A stretch of 64,000 nucleotides of DNA, from NCBI RefSeq assembly GCF_004102745.1, contig NZ_RLII01000008.1:1-64000 (forward strand), read 5' to 3'. Numbering within the stretch: the stretch's first letter is position 1; every line of letters begins with the position of its first letter. The DNA is from Acetivibrio mesophilus. Its GTDB lineage: Bacteria; Bacillota; Clostridia; Acetivibrionales; Acetivibrionaceae. The translations under genes were made by a program, and so were the position numbers. Below, piece by piece: positions 7,947-15,911 of this stretch. The notes beneath the pieces were generated by a model. It saw nothing but the letters and a program-made list of their open reading frames with translations. It had not been told where the DNA came from and did no database searches.

Positions 7947-9116
7947 ATGGTGAACTTTACCTACAAAAATACCACCAAGATAATTTTCGGCAAAGGTACT
8001 GAACTAAAAGTAGGGGAAGAAGTTAAGCGGTATAGCACTAAAGTATTGCTCCATTATGGTGGAGGAAGCATAAAAAAGACTGGGCTATACGATAAAGTGA
8101 TTAATTCTCTCAAACAGGCTGGGATTGAAGTAGTTGAGCTTGGAGGTGTCATGCCTAATCCAAGACTGAGCCTGGTAAACGAAGGGATAAGAGTTTGTCG
8201 CGAAAAAGGAATTGATTTTGTTTTGGCAGTGGGTGGGGGAAGTGCCATCGATTCGGCCAAGGCCATAGCAGTGGGCGTACCATATAATGGTGATGTGTGG
8301 GACTTCTTCTGCGGTAAGGCCTATCCCAAAGAAGCCCTCCCAATAGGGGTAATTCTGACCATACCGGCAGCAGGAAGTGAAGCAAGCCCCAACTCTGTAA
8401 TAACCAATGAGGATGGGCTGTACAAACGAGGAATGTACTCTGAGCTTATAATGCCGGTATTCTCCATTATGAATCCGGAATTAACCTACACACTTCCCGA
8501 ATACCAGACAGCATGCGGTACTGCAGATATTATGGCCCATATAATGGAAAGATATTTTACAAATATTACCCATGCGGATTTGACGGACAGACTCTGTGAG
8601 GCTACGCTCAAAACGATGATTAAGAATGTGCCTATTGTTTTGGACGAGCCGGAGAACTATAATGCAAGAGCAGAGGTTATGTGGGCAGGTACAGTTGCGC
8701 ACAATGGGCTTTTGGGGACCGGAAGGATTGAGGATTGGGCATCCCATAATATTGAGCATGAAATCAGCGCTATTTATGATGTGGCGCATGGAGCCGGTCT
8801 TGCAGTGGTGTTTCCGGCATGGATGAAATATGTTTACAAAAACAACCTAAACCGGTTTGTACAATTTGCCGTAAGGGTATGGAATGTTGAAATGAATTTT
8901 GAGGAACCGGAAAGAACAGCCTTAGAAGGTATAGAGCGCTTAAAGAAATTCTTCAAGCAGATAGGTCTTCCTGTTTCCTTGACAGAAATGGATATATCTG
9001 ATGACAGATTAGAGGAAATGGCATCAAAATGTACAAATGGTGGAAAGTCTACCATTGGCAGCTTTGTGAAGCTCAATCGTGAAGATGTATATAATATATT
9101 GAAGTTGGCAAGATAA
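7947..9116 (+). CDS. Iron-dependent alcohol dehydrogenase (butanol dehydrogenase type)
   Basis: A group III NAD(P)H-dependent alcohol dehydrogenase of about 389 residues. The N-terminal nucleotide-binding part shows GGGSAIDSAKAIAVG (about residues 94-108). The iron site is formed by the Asp and His of the C-terminal helical domain, with IMAHIMERY and HNIEHEISAIYDVAHGAGL visible. Closest in style are BdhA/YqhD-like enzymes that reduce aldehydes such as butyraldehyde. In a fermentative clostridium it would reoxidise NAD(P)H. The ATG follows GGAGG. It is the last gene before a bidirectional terminator. The exact substrate cannot be read from the sequence. Confidence 0.9.
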   Translation: MVNFTYKNTTKIIFGKGTELKVGEEVKRYSTKVLLHYGGGSIKKTGLYDKVINSLKQAGIEVVELGGVMPNPRLSLVNEGIRVCREKGIDFVLAVGGGSAIDSAKAIAVGVPYNGDVWDFFCGKAYPKEALPIGVILTIPAAGSEASPNSVITNEDGLYKRGMYSELIMPVFSIMNPELTYTLPEYQTACGTADIMAHIMERYFTNITHADLTDRLCEATLKTMIKNVPIVLDEPENYNARAEVMWAGTVAHNGLLGTGRIEDWASHNIEHEISAIYDVAHGAGLAVVFPAWMKYVYKNNLNRFVQFAVRVWNVEMNFEEPERTALEGIERLKKFFKQIGLPVSLTEMDISDDRLEEMASKCTNGGKSTIGSFVKLNREDVYNILKLAR

Positions 9117-9152
9117 ACTAAACGAATTAAATTAATACGAGGCCAAATATAT

Positions 9153-9177
9153 AAAGAGGACATTTAAGTCCTCTTTA
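9153..9177. terminator. Bidirectional terminator between the ADH gene and trmB
   Basis: A perfect 9-bp stem, AAAGAGGAC / GTCCTCTTT, with loop ATTTAA, lies between convergent genes. The A and T runs at its edges serve both strands, and it overlaps the trmB stop codon region. Confidence 0.8.
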
Positions 9178-9831
9178 ACGTTTTTCTGCGATGAGGAACT
9201 TTATTTTGCAGCCCTGCTCAATATACATTCTTTCATGCTCGGTTTCGATATTCTTATCAAAGCCGCTTGCATGAAGGTCCTCAGTCAGATAAGCGATATG
9301 AAAACCGCATTGATCAAAATACCGTATAGAATCCTGAAATAAAATAGTATCATCGGTTTTAAACCAGATTTGACCATTGGCAGATAAAAATGCTCTGTAC
9401 TGGTTCAACTGGTTGGGGTGCGTGAGACGCCTCGCTCTATGGGAATTTTTGTGCCAAGGGTTGCAGAAATTTATATAAATTCTGTTGATTACGTCATCCT
9501 CATTCAGCATTTTGCGAATGAGCATTATTTCGTGGGCCATAAGCCGGATATTTCGTGTATCGGCGTTAATTAAACTATATTCCTTCTCAATTTTTTCTTT
9601 TGCCAGAATCAGTACCTCATCTTTAATATCAACGGCAATAAAGTTTATATCCGGATTGGAAGAAGCAAGCTTTGATATAAAACCCCCTTTGCCGCATCCG
9701 AGCTCTAGCCATATCTCGTTGGAATTGCCGAATACTTCGCGCCATTTTCCTATATTTTCTGTCGGGTTGATAACAAAAAAACTGCATGCTTCCAGTGCAG
9801 GCCTTGCCCATGGTTTCTTTCTCAGCCGCAT
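9175..9831 (-). CDS. trmB: tRNA (guanine-N7)-methyltransferase
   Basis: This enzyme methylates G46 in the variable loop of tRNAs using SAM. The 218-residue protein has the TrmB pattern: a SAM-binding motif LELGCGKGGFI (about residues 42-52), DIKDEVL, then the conserved INFCNPWHKNSHRARRLT segment (about residues 121-138) typical of the family, and FKTDD near residue 158. The ATG is preceded by GAGGT. It is monocistronic, convergent with the alcohol dehydrogenase gene and divergent from the YjbQ gene; the 230-bp gap between the latter two shows no further gene. Confidence 0.94.
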   Translation of the reverse strand: MRLRKKPWARPALEACSFFVINPTENIGKWREVFGNSNEIWLELGCGKGGFISKLASSNPDINFIAVDIKDEVLILAKEKIEKEYSLINADTRNIRLMAHEIMLIRKMLNEDDVINRIYINFCNPWHKNSHRARRLTHPNQLNQYRAFLSANGQIWFKTDDTILFQDSIRYFDQCGFHIAYLTEDLHASGFDKNIETEHERMYIEQGCKIKFLIAEKR

Positions 9832-10062
9832 ATTATTACCTCACATTACTCTTAAAATATACTGGATTTTAGTAAGCTCTATTTATGAAAATTATCGCTC
9901 CAAATTATTTTAAGACGGTTTATTTAAAAATGCAACCTATATATTTTGCTATATTTTGCATCGAGAAAAAATGTGGTAAAATCTCAGTTAGATGAGAATC
10001 TTGCCTAAAGAATCTCAAGAATAGCTAAAGGAGAAATACTAAAATAGATAAGGAGTGGGATA

Positions 10063-10458
10063 ATGTTTGAAAGACTTAGTGTTAGAACTTCCGCAAGAAC
10101 TGCAATGATTGATATAACTTCAAAGATTCGTGAAGTTGTGGAAAGGTCTGGGGTGAAATCAGGAATTTGTACTGTTTTTGTCCCCCATACCACAGCTGGA
10201 ATCACGATAAATGAAAATGCAGATCCGGATGTGGTATCGGACATCTTGATGGAGGTAAATAAAATTATTCCCTTTGAGGATGGTTACTCCCACGGGGAAG
10301 GAAATTCCGCTGCTCATATAAAAGCAAGTATGTTTGGCTTCTCACAGCAGATAATTATTGAAAACTCAAGGCTGTTGTTGGGAACATGGCAGGGCATATA
10401 TTTTTGTGAGTTTGATGGGCCGAGAAACAGAGAAGTATATGTAAAAATAACCTCATGA
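10063..10458 (+). CDS. YjbQ/UPF0047 family protein (secondary thiamine-phosphate synthase annotation)
   Basis: A compact 131-residue protein of the UPF0047 family. It carries [18 protein letters not shown] (about residues 45-62) and [13 protein letters not shown] (about residues 80-92), the conserved His-rich core, and ends with a [13 protein letters not shown] segment. E. coli YjbQ can replace thiamine phosphate synthase at low level when overexpressed, hence the usual name; the physiological reaction is not settled. No thiamine genes are nearby. It is transcribed toward the riboflavin operon but separated from it by its own promoter and riboswitch. Confidence 0.85.
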   Translation: MFERLSVRTSARTAMIDITSKIREVVERSGVKSGICTVFVPHTTAGITINENADPDVVSDILMEVNKIIPFEDGYSHGEGNSAAHIKASMFGFSQQIIIENSRLLLGTWQGIYFCEFDGPRNREVYVKITS

Positions 10459-10507
10459 TATGGCGATAGGACCTAATATTTACTTTTGACCTTTGGCTAT
10501 ATATTTC

Positions 10508-10536
10508 TTGACTATGAGGAACTGTTGTGATATATT
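10508..10536 (+). promoter_or_regulatory. Probable promoter of the riboflavin operon
   Basis: TTGACT at 10508-10513 and TATATT at 10531-10536 are separated by 17 nt. Transcription would start near 10543, just before the FMN riboswitch, so the whole aptamer is in the leader. Confidence 0.65.
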
Positions 10537-10568
10537 TTAGTTGAAATTTGAATATCCTATAGATTGAT

Positions 10569-10716
10569 TTATCTTCAGGGATAGGTGAGAATCCTTACCG
10601 GCGGTAGACAGTATTTGCTGTGAGCCCGCGAGCCTTTTGAGGCAGATCCGGTCAAAGCCCGGAGCCGACAGTGTGATGTGTTTGTTAATACATTAAGTCT
10701 GGATGGGAGAAGATAA
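10569..10716 (+). promoter_or_regulatory. FMN riboswitch (RFN element)
   Basis: The conserved RFN blocks occur in order: closing stem TTATCTTC (10569-10576) pairing with GAAGATAA (10709-10716), then AGGGATAGGTGAGAATCC, ACCGGCGGTAGAC, GAGCCCGCGAG, a CCGGTC...CCCGGAGCCGACAGT block, and AGTCTGGATGGGAGAAG at the 3' side. When FMN binds, this class switches off rib gene expression, here probably through the terminator at 10743-10780. Confidence 0.95.
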
Positions 10717-10742
10717 GGTAGTTATTTTTGTTTACAAGTGAC

Positions 10743-10780
10743 GCTCCCTGGGAAGATATCTCAAGGGGGCTTTGATTTTA
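10743..10780 (+). terminator. Riboswitch-controlled attenuator of the rib operon
   Basis: GCTCCCT (10743-10749) pairs with AGGGGGC (10764-10770) around an inner GA-rich loop, followed by CTTTGATTTTA. Its place just after the RFN element and before ribD fits premature termination when FMN is bound. Confidence 0.75.
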
Positions 10781-10853
10781 CGTTCTTATATATTTTGCAA
10801 CAAACATTCTATATTGATTTTAGATTTTGCAAAATATATATAGTTTAAATAAG

Positions 10854-11966
10854 ATGATGGTGATTAAATTGGGTGAAAATGAGTTTTTTATGGGAAGGGC
10901 CATTAAACTGGCAAAGTTCGGATGGGGAAAAACCAATCCAAATCCTCTGGTGGGAGCAGTTGTTGTTAAGGACGGAAGGATAATTGCAGAAGGCTACCAC
11001 AGGGAGCTGGGATGTCCCCATGCTGAGGTGGAGGCATTTAATAATGCAAAGGAGGATGTCTCCGGTGGCACTTTATATGTAAATCTGGAGCCGTGTTCCC
11101 ATTATGGACGGACTCCGCCCTGCGCTCAAAAAATTATTGATGTCGGGATAAAAAAGGTAGTTGCAGCCATGGAGGATCCAAACCCGAAGGTGTCGGGAAA
11201 AGGCTTTAAAATGCTTCGCGATGCAGGAGTTGAGGTAGAAGTTGGGGTCCTTGAGGAAGAAGCCATAAGGCTCAACGAAATATTTATCAACTACATTGTA
11301 AGAAAAAAGCCCTTTGTAATTTTAAAAACGGCAATGACATTGGATGGTAAGATAGCAACAGCTTCTGGAGATTCCAAATGGGTGACGGGCGAGAAGGCAA
11401 GAAATCATGTCCATGTGATAAGGGATAGGGTTGCAGCAATTATGGTAGGGATTAATACTGTGCTAAAGGATAATCCGTCTCTTACAACAAGGCTTAGTGA
11501 TAAGGAAGGAAGCGATCCTATAAGGATAGTTGTAGACAGCAAAGGTTCAATTCCCCTTGACTGTAATGTTATTAATTCCGGTTCAAAAGCTGGAGTTATC
11601 CTTGCTACGACTTCACGTATTGAAAAGGAAAAGGAAGAGATACTAGTCGAAAAAGGGGTAAGAATTATTAAGGCGGATGGCGGTGACGGAAGAGTAGATC
11701 TTAAACATCTTATGGAGGAGATTTACAAGCTTGAAATTGACAGCATATTGTTAGAAGGCGGAGGTACGTTGAACAGTTCGGCTATTTCTTGCGGAATTGT
11801 AGACAAGGTAATGTGCTTTATTTCCCCAAAGATAGTGGGAGGGGAAAAGGCGCCAACATCTGTTGAAGGCATTGGAGCTTTAAGGATGTGTGAAGCCATA
11901 GGTGTAAAAAATATTAGTGTCATAAAATTTGGAGAAGATATACTTGTGGAAGGGTATATAAACTGA
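10854..11966 (+). CDS. ribD: Bifunctional riboflavin deaminase/reductase RibD
   Basis: RibD deaminates the pyrimidine from GTP cyclohydrolase II and then reduces its ribosyl side chain. The N-terminal zinc deaminase shows CPHAEVEAF and EPCSHYGRTPPCA, the usual His/Glu/Cys set. The C-terminal reductase begins near LKTAMTLDGKIAT and contains SKWVTG and LLEGGGTLN. The start is uncertain. I choose ATG 10854. TTG at 10827 has no site upstream, while TTG at 10869 has a purine-rich GATGGTGA before it and gives MGENEFFMGRAI, which is also plausible. First gene of the riboswitch-controlled operon; ribE follows within about 20 bp. Confidence 0.94.
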   Translation: MMVIKLGENEFFMGRAIKLAKFGWGKTNPNPLVGAVVVKDGRIIAEGYHRELGCPHAEVEAFNNAKEDVSGGTLYVNLEPCSHYGRTPPCAQKIIDVGIKKVVAAMEDPNPKVSGKGFKMLRDAGVEVEVGVLEEEAIRLNEIFINYIVRKKPFVILKTAMTLDGKIATASGDSKWVTGEKARNHVHVIRDRVAAIMVGINTVLKDNPSLTTRLSDKEGSDPIRIVVDSKGSIPLDCNVINSGSKAGVILATTSRIEKEKEEILVEKGVRIIKADGGDGRVDLKHLMEEIYKLEIDSILLEGGGTLNSSAISCGIVDKVMCFISPKIVGGEKAPTSVEGIGALRMCEAIGVKNISVIKFGEDILVEGYIN

Positions 11967-11985
11967 TTTGAATCAGGAGGAAATT

Positions 11986-12642
11986 GTGTTTACAGGTATA
12001 GTAGAAGAAATTGGCATGATAAAGGAAGTAATTCCCGGCAGCAGGTCCATAAAATTGACTGTAAAGTGTGAGAAAATTATGGAGGATGTGAAGATTGGGG
12101 ACAGTATAGCGGTGAACGGTATTTGCCTTACAGTTACATCCTTTGATCCAGGTGCCTTTACTGCCGATGTTATGCCCCAGACCATGAGAAAGACAAACTT
12201 GGGAAGGCTAAGGGCAGGAGAAAAAGTGAATGTTGAGAGGGCCCTAAGGCTTGTTGACAGGCTAGGGGGCCACATTGTCACCGGTCATATTGACGGTACT
12301 GGAGTGGTATCGTCCAAAGAAGAGGAGGATAATGCCATTTGGCTTGAGATATCTGCATCTTCTGACATATTGAAATATATTGTGGTCAGGGGTTCGGTTG
12401 CACTGGATGGTACCAGCCTTACTGTTGCATACGTGGATGAAAACAGCTTTAAGGTTTCCCTTATTCCCCATACGGCATCCGTTACAATACTGGGATCGAA
12501 AAAACCCGGTGATAGAATAAATATTGAATGTGATATGCTGGGAAAGTATGTTGAGAAATTGATGGGCTTTAATTCTCAAGGCAAAAAGGATGAAAAAAAG
12601 TCTTTGACCATGGACTTTCTAAGAGAGAACGGATTTGCATAA
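11986..12642 (+). CDS. ribE: Riboflavin synthase, alpha subunit
   Basis: This enzyme dismutates two 6,7-dimethyl-8-ribityllumazines to riboflavin. It has the two repeated lumazine-binding barrels of the family: MFTGIVEEIG at the start, GDSIAVNGICLTV in barrel one, VTGHIDGTG, then GSVALDGTSLTV in barrel two. I start it at GTG 11986, exactly 5 nt after AGGAGG (11975-11980), giving 218 residues. An in-frame TTG at 11968 lies upstream of that site and is unlikely. It lies between ribD and ribBA. Confidence 0.95.
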   Translation: MFTGIVEEIGMIKEVIPGSRSIKLTVKCEKIMEDVKIGDSIAVNGICLTVTSFDPGAFTADVMPQTMRKTNLGRLRAGEKVNVERALRLVDRLGGHIVTGHIDGTGVVSSKEEEDNAIWLEISASSDILKYIVVRGSVALDGTSLTVAYVDENSFKVSLIPHTASVTILGSKKPGDRINIECDMLGKYVEKLMGFNSQGKKDEKKSLTMDFLRENGFA

Positions 12643-12681
12643 ATCCAATATACGAAAATGATTATTCTAGGAGGAGTTTTT

Positions 12682-13923
12682 ATGAAATTTGATACTATTG
12701 AATCCGCAATAGAAGACATTCGACAAGGGAAAATGGTTGTGGTAATTGATGATGAGGATAGAGAGAACGAAGGCGACCTGGTAATGGCGGCGCAGATGGC
12801 TACACCGGACGGAATTAATTTTATGGCGACTTATGGAAGAGGTATGATATGTGCACCGATGAGTGAGGCAAGAGCCAGGGAATTGGGACTGGAATTAATG
12901 GTAAGGAAAAATAGTGAGCATATGAGAACAGCCTTTACTGTGACAGTGGACCATAAAAGCTCAACTACCGGTATATCGGCTTTTGAGAGAGCCAAAACAA
13001 TAAAGGAGCTTTCCAATCCTGATGCCAATCTTGAGGATTTTGTCAGACCGGGACATGTTTTCCCATTGATAGCAAAGGCAGGCGGGGTACTTAAGCGTGC
13101 AGGCCACACAGAAGCTGCTGTGGATCTTGCAAAATTGGCAGGACTTCATCCTGTTGGTGTAATATGTGAAATCATGAACGATGACGGAACCATGGCTAGA
13201 GCGCCGCAACTTATGGAGTTTGTGAAAAAACACGGACTCAAGATAATTACAATAGCAGATCTTATAAGATACAGAAGAAATAACGAAAAGCTGATAGAAA
13301 GGGCGGCGGAGGCAGAGCTTCCCACCGAGTACGGAGATTTTAAGATATTAGCCTATGAAAACGTTATAAATGGAGAGCATCATGTGGTATTGGTAAAGGG
13401 GGATGTGGCAAACTCTGATGAGCCTGTGATGGTGAGAGTACATTCGGAGTGCCTTACCGGAGATGCATTTCATTCATTAAGGTGCGACTGTGGCGAACAG
13501 CTCAATAGGGCTATGGAAATGATAGGAAAAGAGGATAAGGGTGTACTTTTATATATGAGACAGGAAGGCCGGGGAATTGGGCTTGTAAACAAGATTAGGG
13601 CTTATGAGCTTCAGGACGAAGGCAAAGATACTGTTGAAGCCAATGTGCTTTTGGGATTCCCTCCTGATCTTAGGGAATATGGTATTGGGGCTCAAATATT
13701 ATGTGATCTTGGCATAAAGAAAATAAAGCTGCTTACCAATAATCCCAAAAAGCTGATTGGACTTGATGGTTACGGATTGGAGATTGTTGAAAGGGTACCC
13801 ATTGAGATTAAGGAAAATGAAGTTAACAGTTTCTACTTAAAAACAAAAAAGGAAAAAATGGGTCATATGTTAAACAGTATAAACACAATAGAACATCAGG
13901 AGGAAGAGAAAAATGGGAATTAA
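12682..13923 (+). CDS. ribBA: Bifunctional RibBA: DHBP synthase and GTP cyclohydrolase II
   Basis: It supplies both precursors of riboflavin. The N-terminal DHBP synthase half (residues 1-200) shows [11 protein letters not shown] and [13 protein letters not shown]. The C-terminal GTP cyclohydrolase II half (about 205-400) shows [19 protein letters not shown], the zinc-binding cysteines, and [10 protein letters not shown]. Both sets of signature residues look intact. ATG at 12682 follows AGGAGGAG; a start at 12658 would add eight residues upstream of that site. The 3' end overlaps ribH by 11 nt, suggesting translational coupling. Confidence 0.96.
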   Translation: MKFDTIESAIEDIRQGKMVVVIDDEDRENEGDLVMAAQMATPDGINFMATYGRGMICAPMSEARARELGLELMVRKNSEHMRTAFTVTVDHKSSTTGISAFERAKTIKELSNPDANLEDFVRPGHVFPLIAKAGGVLKRAGHTEAAVDLAKLAGLHPVGVICEIMNDDGTMARAPQLMEFVKKHGLKIITIADLIRYRRNNEKLIERAAEAELPTEYGDFKILAYENVINGEHHVVLVKGDVANSDEPVMVRVHSECLTGDAFHSLRCDCGEQLNRAMEMIGKEDKGVLLYMRQEGRGIGLVNKIRAYELQDEGKDTVEANVLLGFPPDLREYGIGAQILCDLGIKKIKLLTNNPKKLIGLDGYGLEIVERVPIEIKENEVNSFYLKTKKEKMGHMLNSINTIEHQEEEKNGN

Positions 13924-14380
13924 GACAAACGAAGGAAAACTTATAGCTTCAGGTTTGAAATTTGGTGTGGTTGTAGGACGTTTTAACGAGTTTATCAGCA
14001 GCAAGCTTTTAGGAGGAGTGGTTGATGGACTAATAAGGCATGGCGCAGTGGAAGAGGATATTGAAATTTCATGGGTACCCGGAGCTTTTGAAATACCTTT
14101 GGCGGCGCAGAAAATGGCAAATTCAAAAAAATTTGATGCTATAATTTGCATCGGCGCTGTTATAAGAGGCTCAACACCGCATTTTGACTATGTGTCCAGT
14201 GAAATGTCCAAAGGAATTGCAAAGGTATCACTCGATACGGGAATTCCGATAGCTTTTGGCGTTCTTACGACAGATACCATTGAGCAGGCCATTGAAAGAG
14301 CAGGCACGAAGGTTGGAAACAAAGGTTATGATGCCGCAATTACAGCAATTGAGATGGCAAATCTGTTAAAGATGATATAG
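13913..14380 (+). CDS. ribH: 6,7-dimethyl-8-ribityllumazine synthase
   Basis: RibH condenses the pyrimidine diamine and DHBP to lumazine, usually as an icosahedral or pentameric assembly. The 155-residue protein has [27 protein letters not shown] (substrate-binding), [16 protein letters not shown] and [11 protein letters not shown], all family hallmarks. The ATG lies inside the end of ribBA behind AGGAGGAAGAG. Last gene of the operon; a terminator follows. Confidence 0.96.
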   Translation: MGIKTNEGKLIASGLKFGVVVGRFNEFISSKLLGGVVDGLIRHGAVEEDIEISWVPGAFEIPLAAQKMANSKKFDAIICIGAVIRGSTPHFDYVSSEMSKGIAKVSLDTGIPIAFGVLTTDTIEQAIERAGTKVGNKGYDAAITAIEMANLLKMI

Positions 14381-14390
14381 AAATAACACC

Positions 14391-14424
14391 AGAAGGGCCT
14401 TTAAAATAAGACCCTTCTTTTTAT
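14391..14424. terminator. Terminator after ribH
   Basis: The hairpin AGAAGGG...CCCTTCT is followed by TTTTTAT on the forward strand. It lies between convergent ribH and the PilZ gene and may serve both. Confidence 0.8.
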
Positions 14425-14434
14425 ATTTTATGTG

Positions 14435-15052
14435 TTATTGATCTTCTTTGAACTTTTTAATAAAATCCTCCTGTTCCTTCTTAAGAAGAATCAGGTATTT
14501 TTTTAAAAGATTTGGGGTATGTACATCGGTATAATTGATTTTTAAACCATACTCATAATTATACTCATCTTTTACTTTTCTGATGATCATCGCCTTCAGA
14601 TGTATGGGGATATCGGCGCGAATGTCGAACTTAAGCTCCTGATACAATGGAAAATCCTCTTTTGAGTGAATCATCATTCCGTTGAAGCTGATATTTTTTA
14701 CGATGGCCAGGTACTTTTTCTGGGACTGACCGATTCTAGCTTCTGCGTACAACGATACGGGAAACCTTACAAAGACTCTTTTGTTTGACGTAGTCTCATA
14801 ATTGTCCACCTTAAGCTCCAGAGTGTTTTGCTGTTTGTCCATACTGAGGGTTGTACAGCTCGAGATATAAACATCATTTTCCGATTCAGAGCCGAGAACT
14901 ATAGGGTCTCCTTTTGAACAATTGAGGAGAGCGATATCTTCTATAAGCTTTAACTGTATCACATTGTTGTTTGATTGAAGTACCAGACTTTTAAAAAGCT
15001 TTGTACCGGAAAAATGACGTATAGATACGAGATCGCCAACTCTAATTTCCAT
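14435..15052 (-). CDS. PilZ-domain protein, YcgR-like c-di-GMP effector
   Basis: A 205-residue protein with an N-terminal YcgR-type beta domain (about residues 1-90) and a C-terminal PilZ domain beginning near RVFVRFPVSLYAEA (about 97-110). The FVRFPV segment corresponds to the RxxxR region, with one arginine visible; NISFNGMMIHS matches the D/NxSxxG motif that contacts c-di-GMP. YcgR proteins slow flagellar motors or otherwise read c-di-GMP. The ATG at 15052 follows GGAG with 8-nt spacing; an in-frame GTG at 15061 has no site. No motility genes are close by. Confidence 0.8.
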   Translation of the reverse strand: MEIRVGDLVSIRHFSGTKLFKSLVLQSNNNVIQLKLIEDIALLNCSKGDPIVLGSESENDVYISSCTTLSMDKQQNTLELKVDNYETTSNKRVFVRFPVSLYAEARIGQSQKKYLAIVKNISFNGMMIHSKEDFPLYQELKFDIRADIPIHLKAMIIRKVKDEYNYEYGLKINYTDVHTPNLLKKYLILLKKEQEDFIKKFKEDQ

Positions 15053-15373
15053 GTTTATCACTCCATTATTTAAAGAAGTTTATTGATTTATTTATAAATT
15101 TGCAAGTTTATTGAACGAATAGCTATTAAATTATATACTCAGAAAGCCTGTAACACTTATAATATACCATAAAACCTGATAAAACAAAAAGAGCAAATTA
15201 AAAACATTTTATTAATCCAAGTGCATATTGCATGAATATTTGATTAAAAGACCTAATATTAATTACATTATAACATTAATTATCAATGATTAACATATAT
15301 ATTTTATTTTTTTTAATTTTTCTCTATAAATTCTGCAAGAAAAAAGAAGTTAAAAAAATTTTTTTTAAAATCC

Positions 15374-15402
15374 TTGACAAAGATCTTTATTGCAGTTATA
15401 AT
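15374..15402 (+). promoter_or_regulatory. Consensus promoter of the tRNA-Gly genes
   Basis: A perfect TTGACA (15374-15379), 17-nt spacer and TATAAT (15397-15402) stands 20 bp before the first tRNA. The rest of the 370-bp gap 15053-15422 is very AT-rich (A/T tracts at 15300-15370) and shows no gene. Confidence 0.9.
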
Positions 15403-15422
15403 TACTCTTGCGAATTAGTTAT

Positions 15423-15497
15423 GCGGGTTTAACTCAGCGGTAGAGTGTCACCTTGCCAAGGTGAAAGTCGCGAGTTCAAATCTCGTAACCCGCTCCA
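15423..15497 (+). tRNA. tRNA-Gly (anticodon GCC)
   Basis: A full cloverleaf is visible: acceptor GCGGGTT pairs with AACCCGC, followed by discriminator T and an encoded CCA. The anticodon stem-loop CACCTTGCCAAGGTG gives GCC, and the T-arm contains GTTCAAATC. Expressed from the consensus promoter at 15374. Confidence 0.97.
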
Positions 15498-15607
15498 GAA
15501 TTTATGTCAGGATAGCTTGAAAAAGTTATCCTGACAATGAATTAAACCTTTTTTAGTGAATTGAAAAAGGTAAAAATGAAAGAATTTAGGTTTTAGAATT
15601 GTTATTT

Positions 15608-15681
15608 GCGGGTGTAGTTCAATGGTAGAACATCAGCCTTCCAAGCTGATTGCGAGGGTTCGATTCCCTTCACCCGCTCCA
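15608..15681 (+). tRNA. tRNA-Gly (anticodon UCC)
   Basis: Acceptor GCGGGTG pairs with CACCCGC, and CCA is encoded. The anticodon loop CTTCCAA gives UCC, and the T-arm contains GTTCGATTC. It lies 110 bp after the first tRNA-Gly, probably cotranscribed. It is the last conserved RNA gene before the biosynthetic cluster and so a possible integration point. Confidence 0.97.
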
Positions 15682-15684
15682 GTA

Positions 15685-15724
15685 AAAGTTATGTACTTTA
15701 AGTTGTACATAGCTTTTTTATTTT
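15685..15724 (+). terminator. Terminator after the tRNA pair
   Basis: GTTATGTAC pairs with GTACATAGC (one wobble) in a hairpin followed by TTTTTTATTTT, a clear intrinsic terminator separating the tRNAs from the downstream operon. Confidence 0.8.
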
Positions 15725-15754
15725 GTCTTATAATTCCTACAAAAGAATCAAACT

Positions 15755-15809
15755 TTCAACTCTCATTCAACTTTCGTTCAATTTTCGTTCAATTTTTATT
15801 CAACTTTTG
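15755..15809 (+). repeat. Five helically phased 11-nt direct repeats upstream of the cluster
   Basis: TTCAA recurs at 15755, 15766, 15777, 15788 and 15799, an exact 11-nt period, with unit consensus TTCAAYTTTYG; a decayed sixth unit (TTCCTC) follows at 15810. One period is about one helical turn, so all copies face the same side of the DNA. A TATAAT-like -10 element at 15836-15841 follows without a good -35 box. The array is about 100 bp before the first cluster gene and could be an activator site. Confidence 0.7.
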
Positions 15810-15911
15810 TTCCTCATGAAAGAAAATGATAACGGTATAATTAAACTGTGAACCTGTATCATAAGCTTAATTGTCCGAGTTCAATTGCTATGTTGAAAGG
15901 AAGGAAATATT

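Noticed and set aside
15755-15809. Possible CRISPR array
   Set aside because: Repeats of 11 nt are directly abutting with no spacers and no cas genes are present.
15622-15819. Forward open frame overlapping the second tRNA-Gly and the 11-nt repeats
   Set aside because: It starts inside the tRNA, has no ribosome binding site, and its Phe/Ser-rich end is simply the translated TTCAA repeat.
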